DNA of 31,671 bases, from the NCBI GenBank assembly GCA_046597185.1, contig JBKJLF010000186.1, positions 1 to 31,671 of the forward strand. The letters are read 5' to 3'. Below the pieces are notes generated by a model. That model was given only the letters and a program-made list of their open reading frames with translations. It was not told the origin of the DNA and did no database searches. The stretch is from CAMBDR01 sp046597185. GTDB lineage: Bacteria; Pseudomonadota; Gammaproteobacteria; Burkholderiales; Burkholderiaceae_D. A program made the position numbers and the translations under genes. Shown piece after piece: positions 15,975-23,957 of this stretch (positions are counted from its first letter, which is position 1; every line of letters starts with the position of its first letter).

Positions 15975-16859
15975 GTGTCAAGCGCCCAGCCCCTCACGCC
16001 ACCCGGCCTGTTTTATCGCCACCGCTTACCCGTTCGCATCATGCATTGGGTGAATGTGATCAGTTTTTTCCTGATGTTCATGAGCGGCCTGACCATTTTC
16101 AATGCCCATCCGCATTTATACTGGGGCAAAGATTCCTATGCAGCAACACCTATGCTCTCAATTGGCTCGCTGGAAGACAAAAACGGCCAAGTACATGGCT
16201 ACACCCAAATTTTTGGCTACCAATTTAATACCGATGGCGTGCTCGGTGCGTCCTACACAGGTAACAATGCCCAAAAAAGTCTGCGCGCCTTCCCCGCTTG
16301 GGCCACCCTGCCCAGCCAACAATGGCTGGCCATGGCGCGCCACTGGCATTTGTTTTTCTCCTGGATTTTTGTCGTCAATGGGCTGTGCTTTATCGCTTAC
16401 GCCATTTTCAGCGGCCATTTAAAACGCGATTTGCTGCCCACCATGGCAGAATTGCGACAAATTCCGCAATCAATCAAAGACCATTTGCGCTTCAAACACC
16501 CCACGGGCGAAGCCGCCAAACGCTATAACGTGCTGCAAAACATCGCCTATCTGATCGTGATTTTTATTTTGTTGCCGCTGGTGGTGATGGGTGGCTTTGC
16601 CATGTCACCGCGTTTGGATGCGGTGTTTGACGGCGGTTGGATCGATTTATTGGGTGGCCGCCAATCGGCGCGCACGCTGCATTTTTTGGCGGCTTGGGCC
16701 TTGTTGGGCTTTATCTTCATTCACGTGTTTGAAGTGATTGTTACCGGTTTGTGGAACAATTTGCGTTCGATGATCACCGGCCATTATCGGGTGCCGCCTG
16801 ATGCGCCAGTCGCCGCGCCCGCCCCTGCCCCCACCGATCGCGAGGACCTGCCATCATGA
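15975..16859 (+). CDS. Cytochrome b/b6-type membrane subunit paired with a molybdoenzyme
   Basis: From GTG at 15975 the protein has 294 residues. I prefer this start to the upstream ATG at 15948 because AAAGG lies seven bases before it and the ATG overlaps the terminator stem. Membrane helices are at about 22-42, 125-150, 190-215 and 235-260, with membrane-embedded histidines suitable for haem b (RIMHWVN near the N-terminus, ARHWHLFFSW, and the HFLAAWALLGFIFIHVFEV helix). The loop between helices one and two is long and periplasmic. The Pro/Ala-rich tail ends in a 4-base overlap with the molybdoenzyme gene. I infer electron transfer between quinone and the periplasmic oxidoreductase, as in YedYZ-like pairs. 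Confidence 0.85.
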   Translation: MSSAQPLTPPGLFYRHRLPVRIMHWVNVISFFLMFMSGLTIFNAHPHLYWGKDSYAATPMLSIGSLEDKNGQVHGYTQIFGYQFNTDGVLGASYTGNNAQKSLRAFPAWATLPSQQWLAMARHWHLFFSWIFVVNGLCFIAYAIFSGHLKRDLLPTMAELRQIPQSIKDHLRFKHPTGEAAKRYNVLQNIAYLIVIFILLPLVVMGGFAMSPRLDAVFDGGWIDLLGGRQSARTLHFLAAWALLGFIFIHVFEVIVTGLWNNLRSMITGHYRVPPDAPVAAPAPAPTDREDLPS

Positions 16860-17662
16860 ATCTGAAAAAAACACCCCGCCGCAACTTTTTGCGCCTTGGC
16901 CTGGCCACCCTGGGTGCCAGCTTACTTAGTGCATGCGACCGTCTGTCCAACACCGAGGGCTTTGGCAAGTTGTTAAAAAGTGCGCAAAACCTGAGCCAGG
17001 GTGCGCACAGCCTGGTTGCCGGGCGCAAAGCGATGGCCCAGGAATTTACCGAAGCCGATATCCGCGCCAGTTTTCGCGGCAATGGCAGCACCGAACCCAA
17101 GGGCACCAAATACAAAAACTGGGTGGCGGATAATTTTGCCTCGTGGAAGCTGGAAGTGGGCGGTCTGGTGGAAAAACCGATGGCGTTCAGCATGGCCGAA
17201 CTCAAAGCCATGCCCGCCCGCACCCAAATTACCCGGCATGACTGCGTGGAAGGCTGGAGCCAAATCGCCAAATGGCATGGCGTGCCTCTGCACCTGATTT
17301 TGGCGCAGGTAAAACCTTTGCCCGAAGCAAAATATGTGGTGTTTCGCTGTGCTGATTCGATGGATGATGATGCCGATGACGAAGAAGTGGACGACCCGGC
17401 GACCGCCGATGCCAACTATTATGAGAGCGTGGATATGGACGACGCCTGGCACGCGCAAACCATTTTGGCGTATGAAGTCAATGGCCAGCCGCTGCCAGTA
17501 AAAAACGGTGCGCCGCTACGGGTGCGCATTGAGCGGCAATTGGGCTATAAGCATGCCAAGTATCTGGTGCAGATTGAATTGGTGGCCAGCCTGGATAAAA
17601 TTCGCGGTGGTAATGGCGGGTATTGGGAAGATAAGGGCTATGAGTGGTATGGTGGGATTTGA
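16856..17662 (+). CDS. Tat-exported molybdopterin-dependent oxidoreductase (sulfite oxidase fold)
   Basis: The 268-residue protein starts with a twin-arginine signal (RRNFLRLGLATLG, residues 8-20). The signal is followed by LSAC (24-27), which fits a lipobox, so it may be a Tat lipoprotein. The molybdopterin domain shows ITRHDCVEGWS, where C130 should ligate the molybdenum, and later DAWHAQTILAYEVNGQPL and PLRVRIERQLGYKHAKY, typical of this fold. Residues 168-185 form a strongly acidic insert (DSMDDDADDEEVDD) where relatives have a short Gly-rich loop. Its haem partner is encoded just upstream and overlaps by ATGA. The substrate is unknown; MsrP-like protein repair and sulfite oxidation are both possible. 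Confidence 0.88.
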   Translation: MNLKKTPRRNFLRLGLATLGASLLSACDRLSNTEGFGKLLKSAQNLSQGAHSLVAGRKAMAQEFTEADIRASFRGNGSTEPKGTKYKNWVADNFASWKLEVGGLVEKPMAFSMAELKAMPARTQITRHDCVEGWSQIAKWHGVPLHLILAQVKPLPEAKYVVFRCADSMDDDADDEEVDDPATADANYYESVDMDDAWHAQTILAYEVNGQPLPVKNGAPLRVRIERQLGYKHAKYLVQIELVASLDKIRGGNGGYWEDKGYEWYGGI

Positions 17663-17808
17663 TGGCATCCTTTTTATGACCGGATTGGTTAAAGACGGCA
17701 CTGTGGGATAAAGCTGAAGATGAAATCGATGATTCAGCCAATGAAACGAAGCGCCATTAGTAGCACTACGACGAAAACAATTTGATCAGAGCCAGCTTGA
17801 TTCAACAA

Positions 17809-18810
17809 CTACGCTTCAACTTCTACCCCGCCCAGCCGCAACGCATCCAGCGCACACGCAAAGGTCGCGGCTTCGGCATGCTTGCGCTCCAGCAAAGACA
17901 AAGCCAGCATCGGTTCACTCACGCTCGCTTTGAGCGCCGCACTTAAAGCCGGATGCGGGCCAATTTGCACAAAGGTATTATGCCCTTGCGCCGCAATATT
18001 GCTCACCGCACGCGCAAATTGCACCGCATCGCGCGCATTGTGCCACCAGTACCCGGCATCGTGCATCACATCACGCACTTGTTCGCCAGTAGCACTGGAA
18101 AACAAGGCAATACCTGGTAATTGCGGCTGTAAATTACCCAATTGAGCCAGCAATCGATCCCGAATCGGATTCATATGCGAAGAATGATACGCCACCTGCA
18201 CCGCCAGCTTTTTGCACACAATGCGCTGTCCGCGCAAACGCTTGGCCAATTGCTCAATGGCAGCCATATCCCCCGCCACGACGACCGAATCGGGGCCATT
18301 GTAGGCCGCAATTTCCAGCACGCCATCAATCCCATGCATGTGCGCTGCCAAAGCCTGCGCCGACGTGCCGACGCCAAGCATGCCCCCACTGGCCACGGTC
18401 TGCTGCAAGCGTGACATCACCGCCACCACGCGCGCCGCATCCTGCAAGGTTAAAGCCCCCGCCGCCCAGGCCGCCGCCATTTCACCCGAAGAATGCCCGA
18501 CAATGGCATCCGCTTGCAAGCCGTGCTGGCGCAACTGATTCGTTAGCGCCACTTGCAAGGCAAAATTGGCGGGCTTGGCCAAATCGTTGCGCGACATATC
18601 AATCAGCGCCAAAGGCTGTTGCATCAAATCACGCAAATCCACACCATGCTGGCACAACGCTTCCACGGCAAGCTGCCAACCCGCCGCAAACGCCGTTTGC
18701 TGCATCATCTCGCGCCCCATACCCGCCCATTGCGGCCCCATGCCGGTGTACACCCACACAGTGCCCGAGACCACAAAACCGCCTGATTTGGCAACGTCCA
18801 TTTTTTTCAT
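17809..18810 (-). CDS. Stand-alone acyltransferase domain protein (PKS AT / malonyl-CoA transacylase family)
   Basis: This 333-residue protein is essentially one acyltransferase domain that loads a malonyl-type group onto an acyl carrier protein. It has the AT opening WVYTGMGPQWAGMG (19-32; usually FxGQGxQ), the catalytic GHSSGE with S107 (105-110), the substrate arginine R134 in MSRLQQ, and AYHSSHM with H209. It ends with the GPHPALSAALKAS segment. The AT resembles those in polyketide synthases more than housekeeping FabD. No PKS or carrier protein is nearby, and it is divergent from an SDR gene. GGAG precedes the ATG at 18810. It may act in trans on a synthase encoded elsewhere. Confidence 0.82.
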   Translation of the reverse strand: MKKMDVAKSGGFVVSGTVWVYTGMGPQWAGMGREMMQQTAFAAGWQLAVEALCQHGVDLRDLMQQPLALIDMSRNDLAKPANFALQVALTNQLRQHGLQADAIVGHSSGEMAAAWAAGALTLQDAARVVAVMSRLQQTVASGGMLGVGTSAQALAAHMHGIDGVLEIAAYNGPDSVVVAGDMAAIEQLAKRLRGQRIVCKKLAVQVAYHSSHMNPIRDRLLAQLGNLQPQLPGIALFSSATGEQVRDVMHDAGYWWHNARDAVQFARAVSNIAAQGHNTFVQIGPHPALSAALKASVSEPMLALSLLERKHAEAATFACALDALRLGGVEVEA

Positions 18811-18821
18811 CTACGCGGCAC

Positions 18822-18873
18822 TCCCTGTTTGATATCCCTGTTTGATATCCCTGTTTGATATCTCTGTTTCACA
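18822..18873 (+). repeat. 13-bp tandem repeat upstream of the acyltransferase gene
   Basis: TCCCTGTTTGATA is repeated three times without error and once imperfectly (TCTCTGTTTCACA). It lies 11 bases upstream of the acyltransferase start in the divergent region with the SDR gene, so it spans the acyltransferase leader or promoter. Copy number could alter its expression. Confidence 0.9.
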
Positions 18874-18985
18874 CCCAATATGACGCCAAGATGGCGAGAA
18901 TACGCTACACTTGCCACTGCAAAAATTTCTTCCCTCAATATTAGCTAAATTTTCAGTAAAATTCAGCAAAATCAAGGCGTTTCGT

Positions 18986-19834
18986 ATGGACTCAAGCAAA
19001 GATCAATCTTTAGCCGGGCGTGTGGTCGTCATTACCGGTGCCAATTCCGGCATCGGGCGGGTAAGCGCGTGTGAGCTTGCACGGCGCGGAGCGCATGTGT
19101 TCATCGCGACCCGCTCGCTCGAACGTACCCAGGCGGTGTTGGATGAAATTCATCAAGCCCAGGGCAAGGCCGAATGGCTGGCACTGGATTTGGGTGATTT
19201 CAATTCGGTCAGGCAATGCGCCCAGGCCTTTTTGGCACGCCAATTGCCTTTGCATATTTTAATCAACAATGCCGGTCTGGCAGCCGGAAAAGGCATTACC
19301 GCTTCAGGCTTTGAATTAGCCTTTGGCACCAATCATCTGGGTCACTTTTTACTCACCCAATTATTGCAAGATTGCCTGATTGCCTCCAGCCCGGCACGCG
19401 TGGTCAGCGTCGCCAGTGCCGCTCATTTTTCAGCCAAAGCAATCGATTGGCCCAGCCTGCAACAAACCACCCAAAGCGCAACCGGCTACCCTGAATATAA
19501 AGTCTCCAAACTGGCCAATGTTTTGTTTTCGGCGGAACTGGGGCGACGCTTGCAAGGCACGGGCGTCACCACCTATGCGGTTCATCCGGGGGTGATTGCC
19601 TCCGATATTTGGCGCAAAGTGCCCTGGCCCGTGCGCAGCATCATTAAATTATTTATGAAGTCCAATGAAGAAGGTGCCGCCACCACGCTCTACTGCGCCA
19701 CCGAACCCGGCTTGGCGCAAGAAACCAGCTTATATTATGATGAGTGCAAGGCAAAATATGCGTCCCGACTGGCGCAAGACTTAACGCTGGCGGCACAATT
19801 ATGGCAGCGCAGTAGCGCCTGGGTGACGCAATGA
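18986..19834 (+). CDS. Short-chain dehydrogenase/reductase (retinol dehydrogenase-like)
   Basis: The 282-residue protein is a classical SDR. It has the cofactor motif TGANSGIGR near the N-terminus, with R in IATRSLERT pointing to NADP(H), then D-L-G-D (adenine site), INNAG, the catalytic Ser in VSVASAAH, and YKVSK holding the active Tyr and Lys. Overall it is closest in style to the retinol dehydrogenase/WWOX-like group (GFELAFGTNHLGHFLLTQLL; VTTYAVHPGVIASDIW). The start is taken as the ATG at 18986, with AAGG eight bases upstream, rather than an earlier in-frame start at 18911. The substrate is unknown. The divergent acyltransferase shares its upstream region, but no common pathway is evident. 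Confidence 0.88.
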   Translation: MDSSKDQSLAGRVVVITGANSGIGRVSACELARRGAHVFIATRSLERTQAVLDEIHQAQGKAEWLALDLGDFNSVRQCAQAFLARQLPLHILINNAGLAAGKGITASGFELAFGTNHLGHFLLTQLLQDCLIASSPARVVSVASAAHFSAKAIDWPSLQQTTQSATGYPEYKVSKLANVLFSAELGRRLQGTGVTTYAVHPGVIASDIWRKVPWPVRSIIKLFMKSNEEGAATTLYCATEPGLAQETSLYYDECKAKYASRLAQDLTLAAQLWQRSSAWVTQ

Positions 19835-19837
19835 TTG

Positions 19838-19867
19838 AGGACAATTAAGGACAACTTAGGACGATCA
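19838..19867 (+). repeat. Imperfect 10-bp tandem repeat after the SDR stop
   Basis: AGGACAATTA, AGGACAACTT and AGGACGATCA follow one another directly, starting three bases after the SDR stop codon. This is another example of short tandem expansion at a gene end. Confidence 0.7.
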
Positions 19868-19937
19868 AGGCTGCAGAAGCAGGAAGGGCAGCACAGGCGA
19901 CCTTCCAAAACCTACGCAAACCAACGAAAACCAACTC

Positions 19938-20558
19938 TTACGCGGGTGGCAACTGCGGTACGGTATCTTTAAACGATGGCCGCTCAGAGAGTTTATCAAC
20001 CAGTTTGGCCAGATTGGGGTAATCGGTGCGCCAGGTAATTTCCGGGAAGCGGAAGGATAACCAACACAAGGCGCAACCCACCGCCACATCCGCCAGACTG
20101 TAATGGTTGCCAGTACAAAACGGCGTTTCACCCAAATCGCGCGACATCACTTTCAAACCGGCATGCACTTTGCCCATTTGGCGATCAAACCACGGCTGGT
20201 AATGAAATTCGGGCGGCCGCATCAGGCGCTCAAGGTAGACCAGAATGGCGGCGTCCAACACGCCATCGGCCAAGGCTTCCCAACATTTCACTTCGGCACG
20301 CTCGCGCCCATTGGCGGGAACCAACTTGCAAACCGGTGTCAATGTATCAAGATATTCAACAATGACGTGCGAATCGAACAAAGTTGCCCCATCTTCCATG
20401 ATGAGACAAGGGATTTTGCCCAGTGGGTTAAAGTTTTGAACCGTCGCATCGGGGGCTAAAACATTTGTCAGCTCATAGGCATAATCGAGCTTTTTCTCAG
20501 CCATCACAACGCGAACTTTACGCACAAAGGGGCTAGCTAAGGAACCAAGTAGTTTCAT
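19938..20558 (-). CDS. Glutathione S-transferase family protein
   Basis: This is a 206-residue cytosolic GST. The N-terminal thioredoxin-like domain starts KLLGSLASPFVRKVRVVMAE, with Ser in the position of the catalytic residue, and contains LGKIPCLIMEDG with the conserved cis-Pro and F-D-S-H-V-I (Ser for glutathione binding). The helical C-terminal domain has YSLADVAVGCAL (N-cap box plus hydrophobic staple). It resembles the YibF group. It is transcribed away from purB; a -10 is proposed upstream. The substrate is unknown. Confidence 0.9.
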   Translation of the reverse strand: MKLLGSLASPFVRKVRVVMAEKKLDYAYELTNVLAPDATVQNFNPLGKIPCLIMEDGATLFDSHVIVEYLDTLTPVCKLVPANGRERAEVKCWEALADGVLDAAILVYLERLMRPPEFHYQPWFDRQMGKVHAGLKVMSRDLGETPFCTGNHYSLADVAVGCALCWLSFRFPEITWRTDYPNLAKLVDKLSERPSFKDTVPQLPPA

Positions 20559-20586
20559 AATAACAAGTTAGAATAGATTAATCCGT

Positions 20587-20592
20587 AGTATA
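20587..20592 (-). promoter_or_regulatory. Probable -10 of the GST gene
   Basis: Read on the minus strand this is TATACT, 29 bases upstream of the GST start. No matching -35 is clear. The region between GST and purB (187 bases) thus appears to hold two back-to-back promoters. Confidence 0.35.
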
Positions 20593-20678
20593 ACATCGTC
20601 TGTCCGATTATCGCCGTTGGCGCAATGAGCTGTTTGGGCTGCTTGGGCTGTTTTCGGCGAAACTGACACGCATTACAA

Positions 20679-20708
20679 AAGACAACACAGGGCAATCCGG
20701 CCTATAAT
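20679..20708 (+). promoter_or_regulatory. Promoter of purB
   Basis: A perfect TATAAT at 20703-20708 is preceded at an 18-base spacing by AAGACA (20679-20684), a weak match to TTGACA. It is 37 bases before the purB ATG. I see no clear PurR-type operator. Confidence 0.55.
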
Positions 20709-20745
20709 CACACATTTCCCGCCCATCCAACCCTTTATTCGCATC

Positions 20746-22122
20746 ATGACAACCTCTTCCCTTTCCAGTTTGACTGCACTTTCTCCACTTGATGGCCGTT
20801 ATGGCAGCAAAACCCATCTGTTACGCCCCATTTTGTCTGAGGCAGGTTTCATGCATCACCGCGTCAAGGTCGAAATTGCCTGGCTGGAAGCACTATCCGA
20901 AGCCGGCTTAAGCGAAATTCAACCCTTTTCGCCCCAAGCCAAAGCCGTTTTACAGCGTATTGTGAACGAATTCGATGAAAAAGCCGCCAGTCGCATCAAA
21001 GAAATCGAAGCCGTTACCAATCACGATGTGAAAGCCGTCGAATATTGGCTAAAAGAACAGGTTCAAGAGAGTCCCGAACTACTCGCCGCATCCGAATTCA
21101 TTCACTTTGCCTGCACTTCAGAAGATATTAACAACACTTCGCATGGGATGATGCTAAAAACAGCGCGCAATGATGTGATGCTGCCATCGCTACAAAAGAT
21201 TATCACAAAACTCAGTGAATTAGCACACGAACATGCAGATTTATCAATGCTTTGCCGCACCCATGGTCAAGCCGCCAGCCCCAGCACCCTGGGCAAAGAA
21301 ATGGCGAATGTCGTCGCGCGCTTACAACGCGCACTGCAAAATATGGCGCGCGTCGAGATTTTGGGCAAGATGAATGGCGCGGTGGGCAATTACAACGCGC
21401 ATTTGGCGGCCTACCCGGAACTCGATTGGGCTGCATTTTCAAAAAACGTGGTGGAACAAAAGCTGGGCTTGACCTTTAACCCCTACACCATTCAAATCGA
21501 ACCGCACGACTATATGGCGGAATTATTTGACGCCATGGCCCGTGCCAACACCATTTTGTTGGATTTAAACCGGGATATCTGGTCGTATATTTCCCTTGGC
21601 TACTTCAAACAACGTACCAAAGCAGGTGAAATTGGCTCCTCCACCATGCCGCATAAAGTCAATCCGATTGATTTTGAAAATTCCGAGGGTAATTTAGGCT
21701 TGGCCAATGCCATTTTGAAACATATGGCAGAAAAGCTACCTGTATCGCGTATGCAACGCGATTTAACCGATTCCACCGTCTTGCGCAATATTGGCGTGGC
21801 GTTTGGTTATACCTTACTGGCTTACGACAGTTGCCTGCGCGGTTTGAACAAACTCGAAGCCAACCCCGAGCGTCTGGCGCAAGACCTGGACGCCACTTGG
21901 GAAGTGCTGGCTGAACCGGTGCAAACGGTGATGCGGCGCTATGGCATTGCCAACCCTTACGAGCAATTAAAAGAATTGACCCGGGGCAAAGGCATTACCA
22001 GCGCGGCCTTGCGTGAATTTATTAACACGCTGGCCATTCCTGACAGCGCACGCGCCGAGTTATTGGCCCTGACGCCCGCCAACTACATTGGCCGGGCCGC
22101 CGCTTTGGCACGCGCAATTTAA
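20746..22122 (+). CDS. purB: Adenylosuccinate lyase
   Basis: PurB splits SAICAR and adenylosuccinate, releasing fumarate, in purine synthesis. The 458-residue length fits the long proteobacterial type. Visible marks are LSPLDGRYG at the N-terminus, EAVTNHDVKAVEYWLKE, FACTSEDINNTSHGMM, the catalytic-His region CRTHGQAASPST, and the superfamily signature GSSTMPHKVNPIDFENSEGN. The start is the ATG at 20746, preceded by TTCGCATC without a strong ribosome site. The gene is complete and looks functional. Confidence 0.97.
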   Translation: MTTSSLSSLTALSPLDGRYGSKTHLLRPILSEAGFMHHRVKVEIAWLEALSEAGLSEIQPFSPQAKAVLQRIVNEFDEKAASRIKEIEAVTNHDVKAVEYWLKEQVQESPELLAASEFIHFACTSEDINNTSHGMMLKTARNDVMLPSLQKIITKLSELAHEHADLSMLCRTHGQAASPSTLGKEMANVVARLQRALQNMARVEILGKMNGAVGNYNAHLAAYPELDWAAFSKNVVEQKLGLTFNPYTIQIEPHDYMAELFDAMARANTILLDLNRDIWSYISLGYFKQRTKAGEIGSSTMPHKVNPIDFENSEGNLGLANAILKHMAEKLPVSRMQRDLTDSTVLRNIGVAFGYTLLAYDSCLRGLNKLEANPERLAQDLDATWEVLAEPVQTVMRRYGIANPYEQLKELTRGKGITSAALREFINTLAIPDSARAELLALTPANYIGRAAALARAI

Positions 22123-22135
22123 TTACTGGTACAAT
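22105..22135 (+). promoter_or_regulatory. Promoter of the cytochrome b561-YceI operon
   Basis: TTGGCA (22105-22110), overlapping the end of purB, and TACAAT (22130-22135) with a TGG extended -10 are separated by 19 bases. They lie 42 bases before the cytochrome gene. The spacing is long, but the extended -10 compensates. Confidence 0.45.
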
Positions 22136-22176
22136 GCGATTTTATTGGTGATTTTAGTTACGATAGCGAGGTAGCA

Positions 22177-22701
22177 ATGTTGCGTTTTAATCGTCCTGCG
22201 ATTGCTTTGCACTGGCTGATGGCCTTGCTGATCATTGCTGCCTTTGCCCTGGGCTGGATCATGACCGACATCCCCGGTTTTACGCCCACCAAGCTCAAGT
22301 ATTTTTCCTGGCATAAATGGGTAGGTGTGACCGTTTTGTGGCTCGCCGCGGTTCGCCTGCTGTGGCGTTTAATGCACAAAGCCCCGCCCTACCCGCCCGG
22401 CATGCCAATGTGGCAGCAAAACGCCGCGCATGCCCTGCACGGTTTGCTGTATCTGATGTTTTTTGCCGTGCCCATTTCAGGCTATTGCTATAGTTTGGCG
22501 GCAGGTGTACCGGTGGTGTATTTGGGAATTATTCCGCTACCCGTATTTATCGACCCCAATCCCGAACTCAAATTGATCTTAAAAGCCGTTCATATTTACT
22601 TGACCAAAGGCTTACTGCTGGCGGTTATCCTGCACTTTGCAGCGGCCATGAAACACCAGTTTATTGATCGCGATGCCACCCTGCAACGCATGCTACCGTA
22701 A
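22177..22701 (+). CDS. Cytochrome b561 family membrane protein
   Basis: This 174-residue four-helix membrane protein moves electrons in the inner membrane using haem b. Helix one holds the first ligand (IALHWLMALLIIAAFALGWI) and further histidines are in FSWHKWVGV, the NAAHALHGLLYL helix, and VILHFAAAMKHQF near the end. The last helix carries the typical A-x-KHQ-x-ID motif. A GAGG ribosome site precedes the ATG. The two following YceI genes complete a cluster common in betaproteobacteria, where b561 proteins and YceI-type lipocalin-like proteins are linked with quinone handling and oxidative stress. Confidence 0.93.
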   Translation: MLRFNRPAIALHWLMALLIIAAFALGWIMTDIPGFTPTKLKYFSWHKWVGVTVLWLAAVRLLWRLMHKAPPYPPGMPMWQQNAAHALHGLLYLMFFAVPISGYCYSLAAGVPVVYLGIIPLPVFIDPNPELKLILKAVHIYLTKGLLLAVILHFAAAMKHQFIDRDATLQRMLP

Positions 22702-22707
22702 GGAAAA

Positions 22708-23292
22708 ATGATGCCATTCTCTCGCCGCCTGATTGTCCGTTCCATTGCCCTGTCCAGTCTCAGCCTGCTGGCTGCCACCGCCATCAGCCCGTGGGCGCTG
22801 GCGGCGCTTAAAACTGACCCTGCCAAAAGCAAGATCACCATCGTCTTCAAACAATTGAATGTGCCGGTCGAAGCCAAGTTCAACAAGTTTGTTGCGCAAA
22901 TTGATTTTAACAGCGCAAAACCGAACGAAGCCAAAGCCAGCGTCGAAATCGACATGCCCAGTTTTGACCTGGGTGACCCGGACTACAATAAAGAAGTCCT
23001 GAAAAAAGACTGGTTTAACGGCGCGCAATTTCCCAAAGCCAGTTTTGTCGCCAGCAGCATCAAGAGCGGAGCCAATAGCATGCTGGATGTGGTCGGCAAG
23101 CTGACCATCAAAGGCAAAACCAGCGATGTCAGTTTCCCTTTGAGCGTTAAAAAAGAGGGGGCGCTCCAAGTGTTTGAAGGCAACTTGCCGATTAAACGCC
23201 TCACTTTTAACATTGGTGAAGGTGAATGGAAAGATACCTCTACCGTCGCCGATGAAGTCATCATCAAGTTTCGTATTGCAGCAGCACAATAG
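22708..23292 (+). CDS. YceI-family periplasmic lipid-binding protein (first copy)
   Basis: This 194-residue exported protein has a signal peptide (about 1-32, ending SPWALAA), followed by the lipocalin-like YceI barrel: DPAKSKITIVFKQLNVPVEA, IDFNSAKPNEAKASVEIDM, GDPDYNKEVLKKDWFNGAQF, TIKGKTSDVSFPLSV. The DPD and KDWFN-x-x-x-FP segments mark the b561-linked subgroup. It starts six bases after the cytochrome stop, with AGGAAAA as ribosome site, so the genes are co-transcribed. YceI proteins bind isoprenoid lipids or quinones; the exact ligand here is unknown. A second in-frame ATG follows immediately and may be the true start. Confidence 0.92.
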   Translation: MMPFSRRLIVRSIALSSLSLLAATAISPWALAALKTDPAKSKITIVFKQLNVPVEAKFNKFVAQIDFNSAKPNEAKASVEIDMPSFDLGDPDYNKEVLKKDWFNGAQFPKASFVASSIKSGANSMLDVVGKLTIKGKTSDVSFPLSVKKEGALQVFEGNLPIKRLTFNIGEGEWKDTSTVADEVIIKFRIAAAQ

Positions 23293-23331
23293 TAGCAACA
23301 CCACACCACCCACATCAAGAGAGAGACATTC

Positions 23332-23889
23332 ATGAAACGTAGCTTATTCATCGCCCTGATCGCCGCCTTAAGCAGCAACGCATTTGCTGACACCTATACC
23401 ATTGAACCCGGCCACACCTACCCCAATTTTGAAGCCGATCACATGGGCATTTCGGTTTGGCGCGGTAAATTCACCAAAACCTCGGGCACGGTTGAATATG
23501 ATAAAGCCGCCAAAACGGGCAGCGTCGATATCACCGTCGATACCAGCTCGATTGAATTTGGCCATGGCAAAATGAATGAGCATGCCAAATCGGAAGATAT
23601 GTTCAATGTCGCCAAGTTCCCCAATGCCACCTACAAAGGCAAAATCAAATTCAATGGCGATACCCCGGTTGCGGTGGAAGGCGAATTCACCCTGCTGGGC
23701 GTGACCAAGCCACTGACTTTGCATATCAGCAAGTTCAAATGCATCATTCACCCGTTTGTGAAAAAAGAAGTGTGCGGTGCGGACGCCTCGGCCGAATTCA
23801 AGCGTAGCGATTTTGGCCTGTCGTATGCGGTTCCGAAAATGGCACCGGAAGTGAAGTTGGCGATTCAAATCGAAGCCATCAAAAACTAA
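23332..23889 (+). CDS. YceI-family periplasmic lipid-binding protein (second copy)
   Basis: The 185-residue protein has a signal peptide (about 1-19, ending SSNAFAD), then YTIEPGHTYPNFEADHMG, SVWRGKFTKTSGTVEYDKA, VDTSSIEFGHGKMNEHAKS and FNVAKFPNATYKG, the classic YceI barrel. It is only distantly similar to the first copy, so the pair is not a recent duplication. Two cysteines (CIIHPFVKKEVCG) near the C-terminus could form a disulphide. AGAGAG precedes the ATG, 39 bases after the first copy. Confidence 0.94.
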   Translation: MKRSLFIALIAALSSNAFADTYTIEPGHTYPNFEADHMGISVWRGKFTKTSGTVEYDKAAKTGSVDITVDTSSIEFGHGKMNEHAKSEDMFNVAKFPNATYKGKIKFNGDTPVAVEGEFTLLGVTKPLTLHISKFKCIIHPFVKKEVCGADASAEFKRSDFGLSYAVPKMAPEVKLAIQIEAIKN

Positions 23890-23957
23890 ACCCAGCTGAT
23901 TTTGGCTGGCAAATACTCACCGTCTTCACCGCATTTTTTTCCGTAGCGAGCGCATGC

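Noticed and set aside
23892..23911. Short CCAGC / GCTGG stem after the second YceI gene as a terminator
   Set aside because: Only five pairs and followed by CAAATACT with no T-run; too weak to call.
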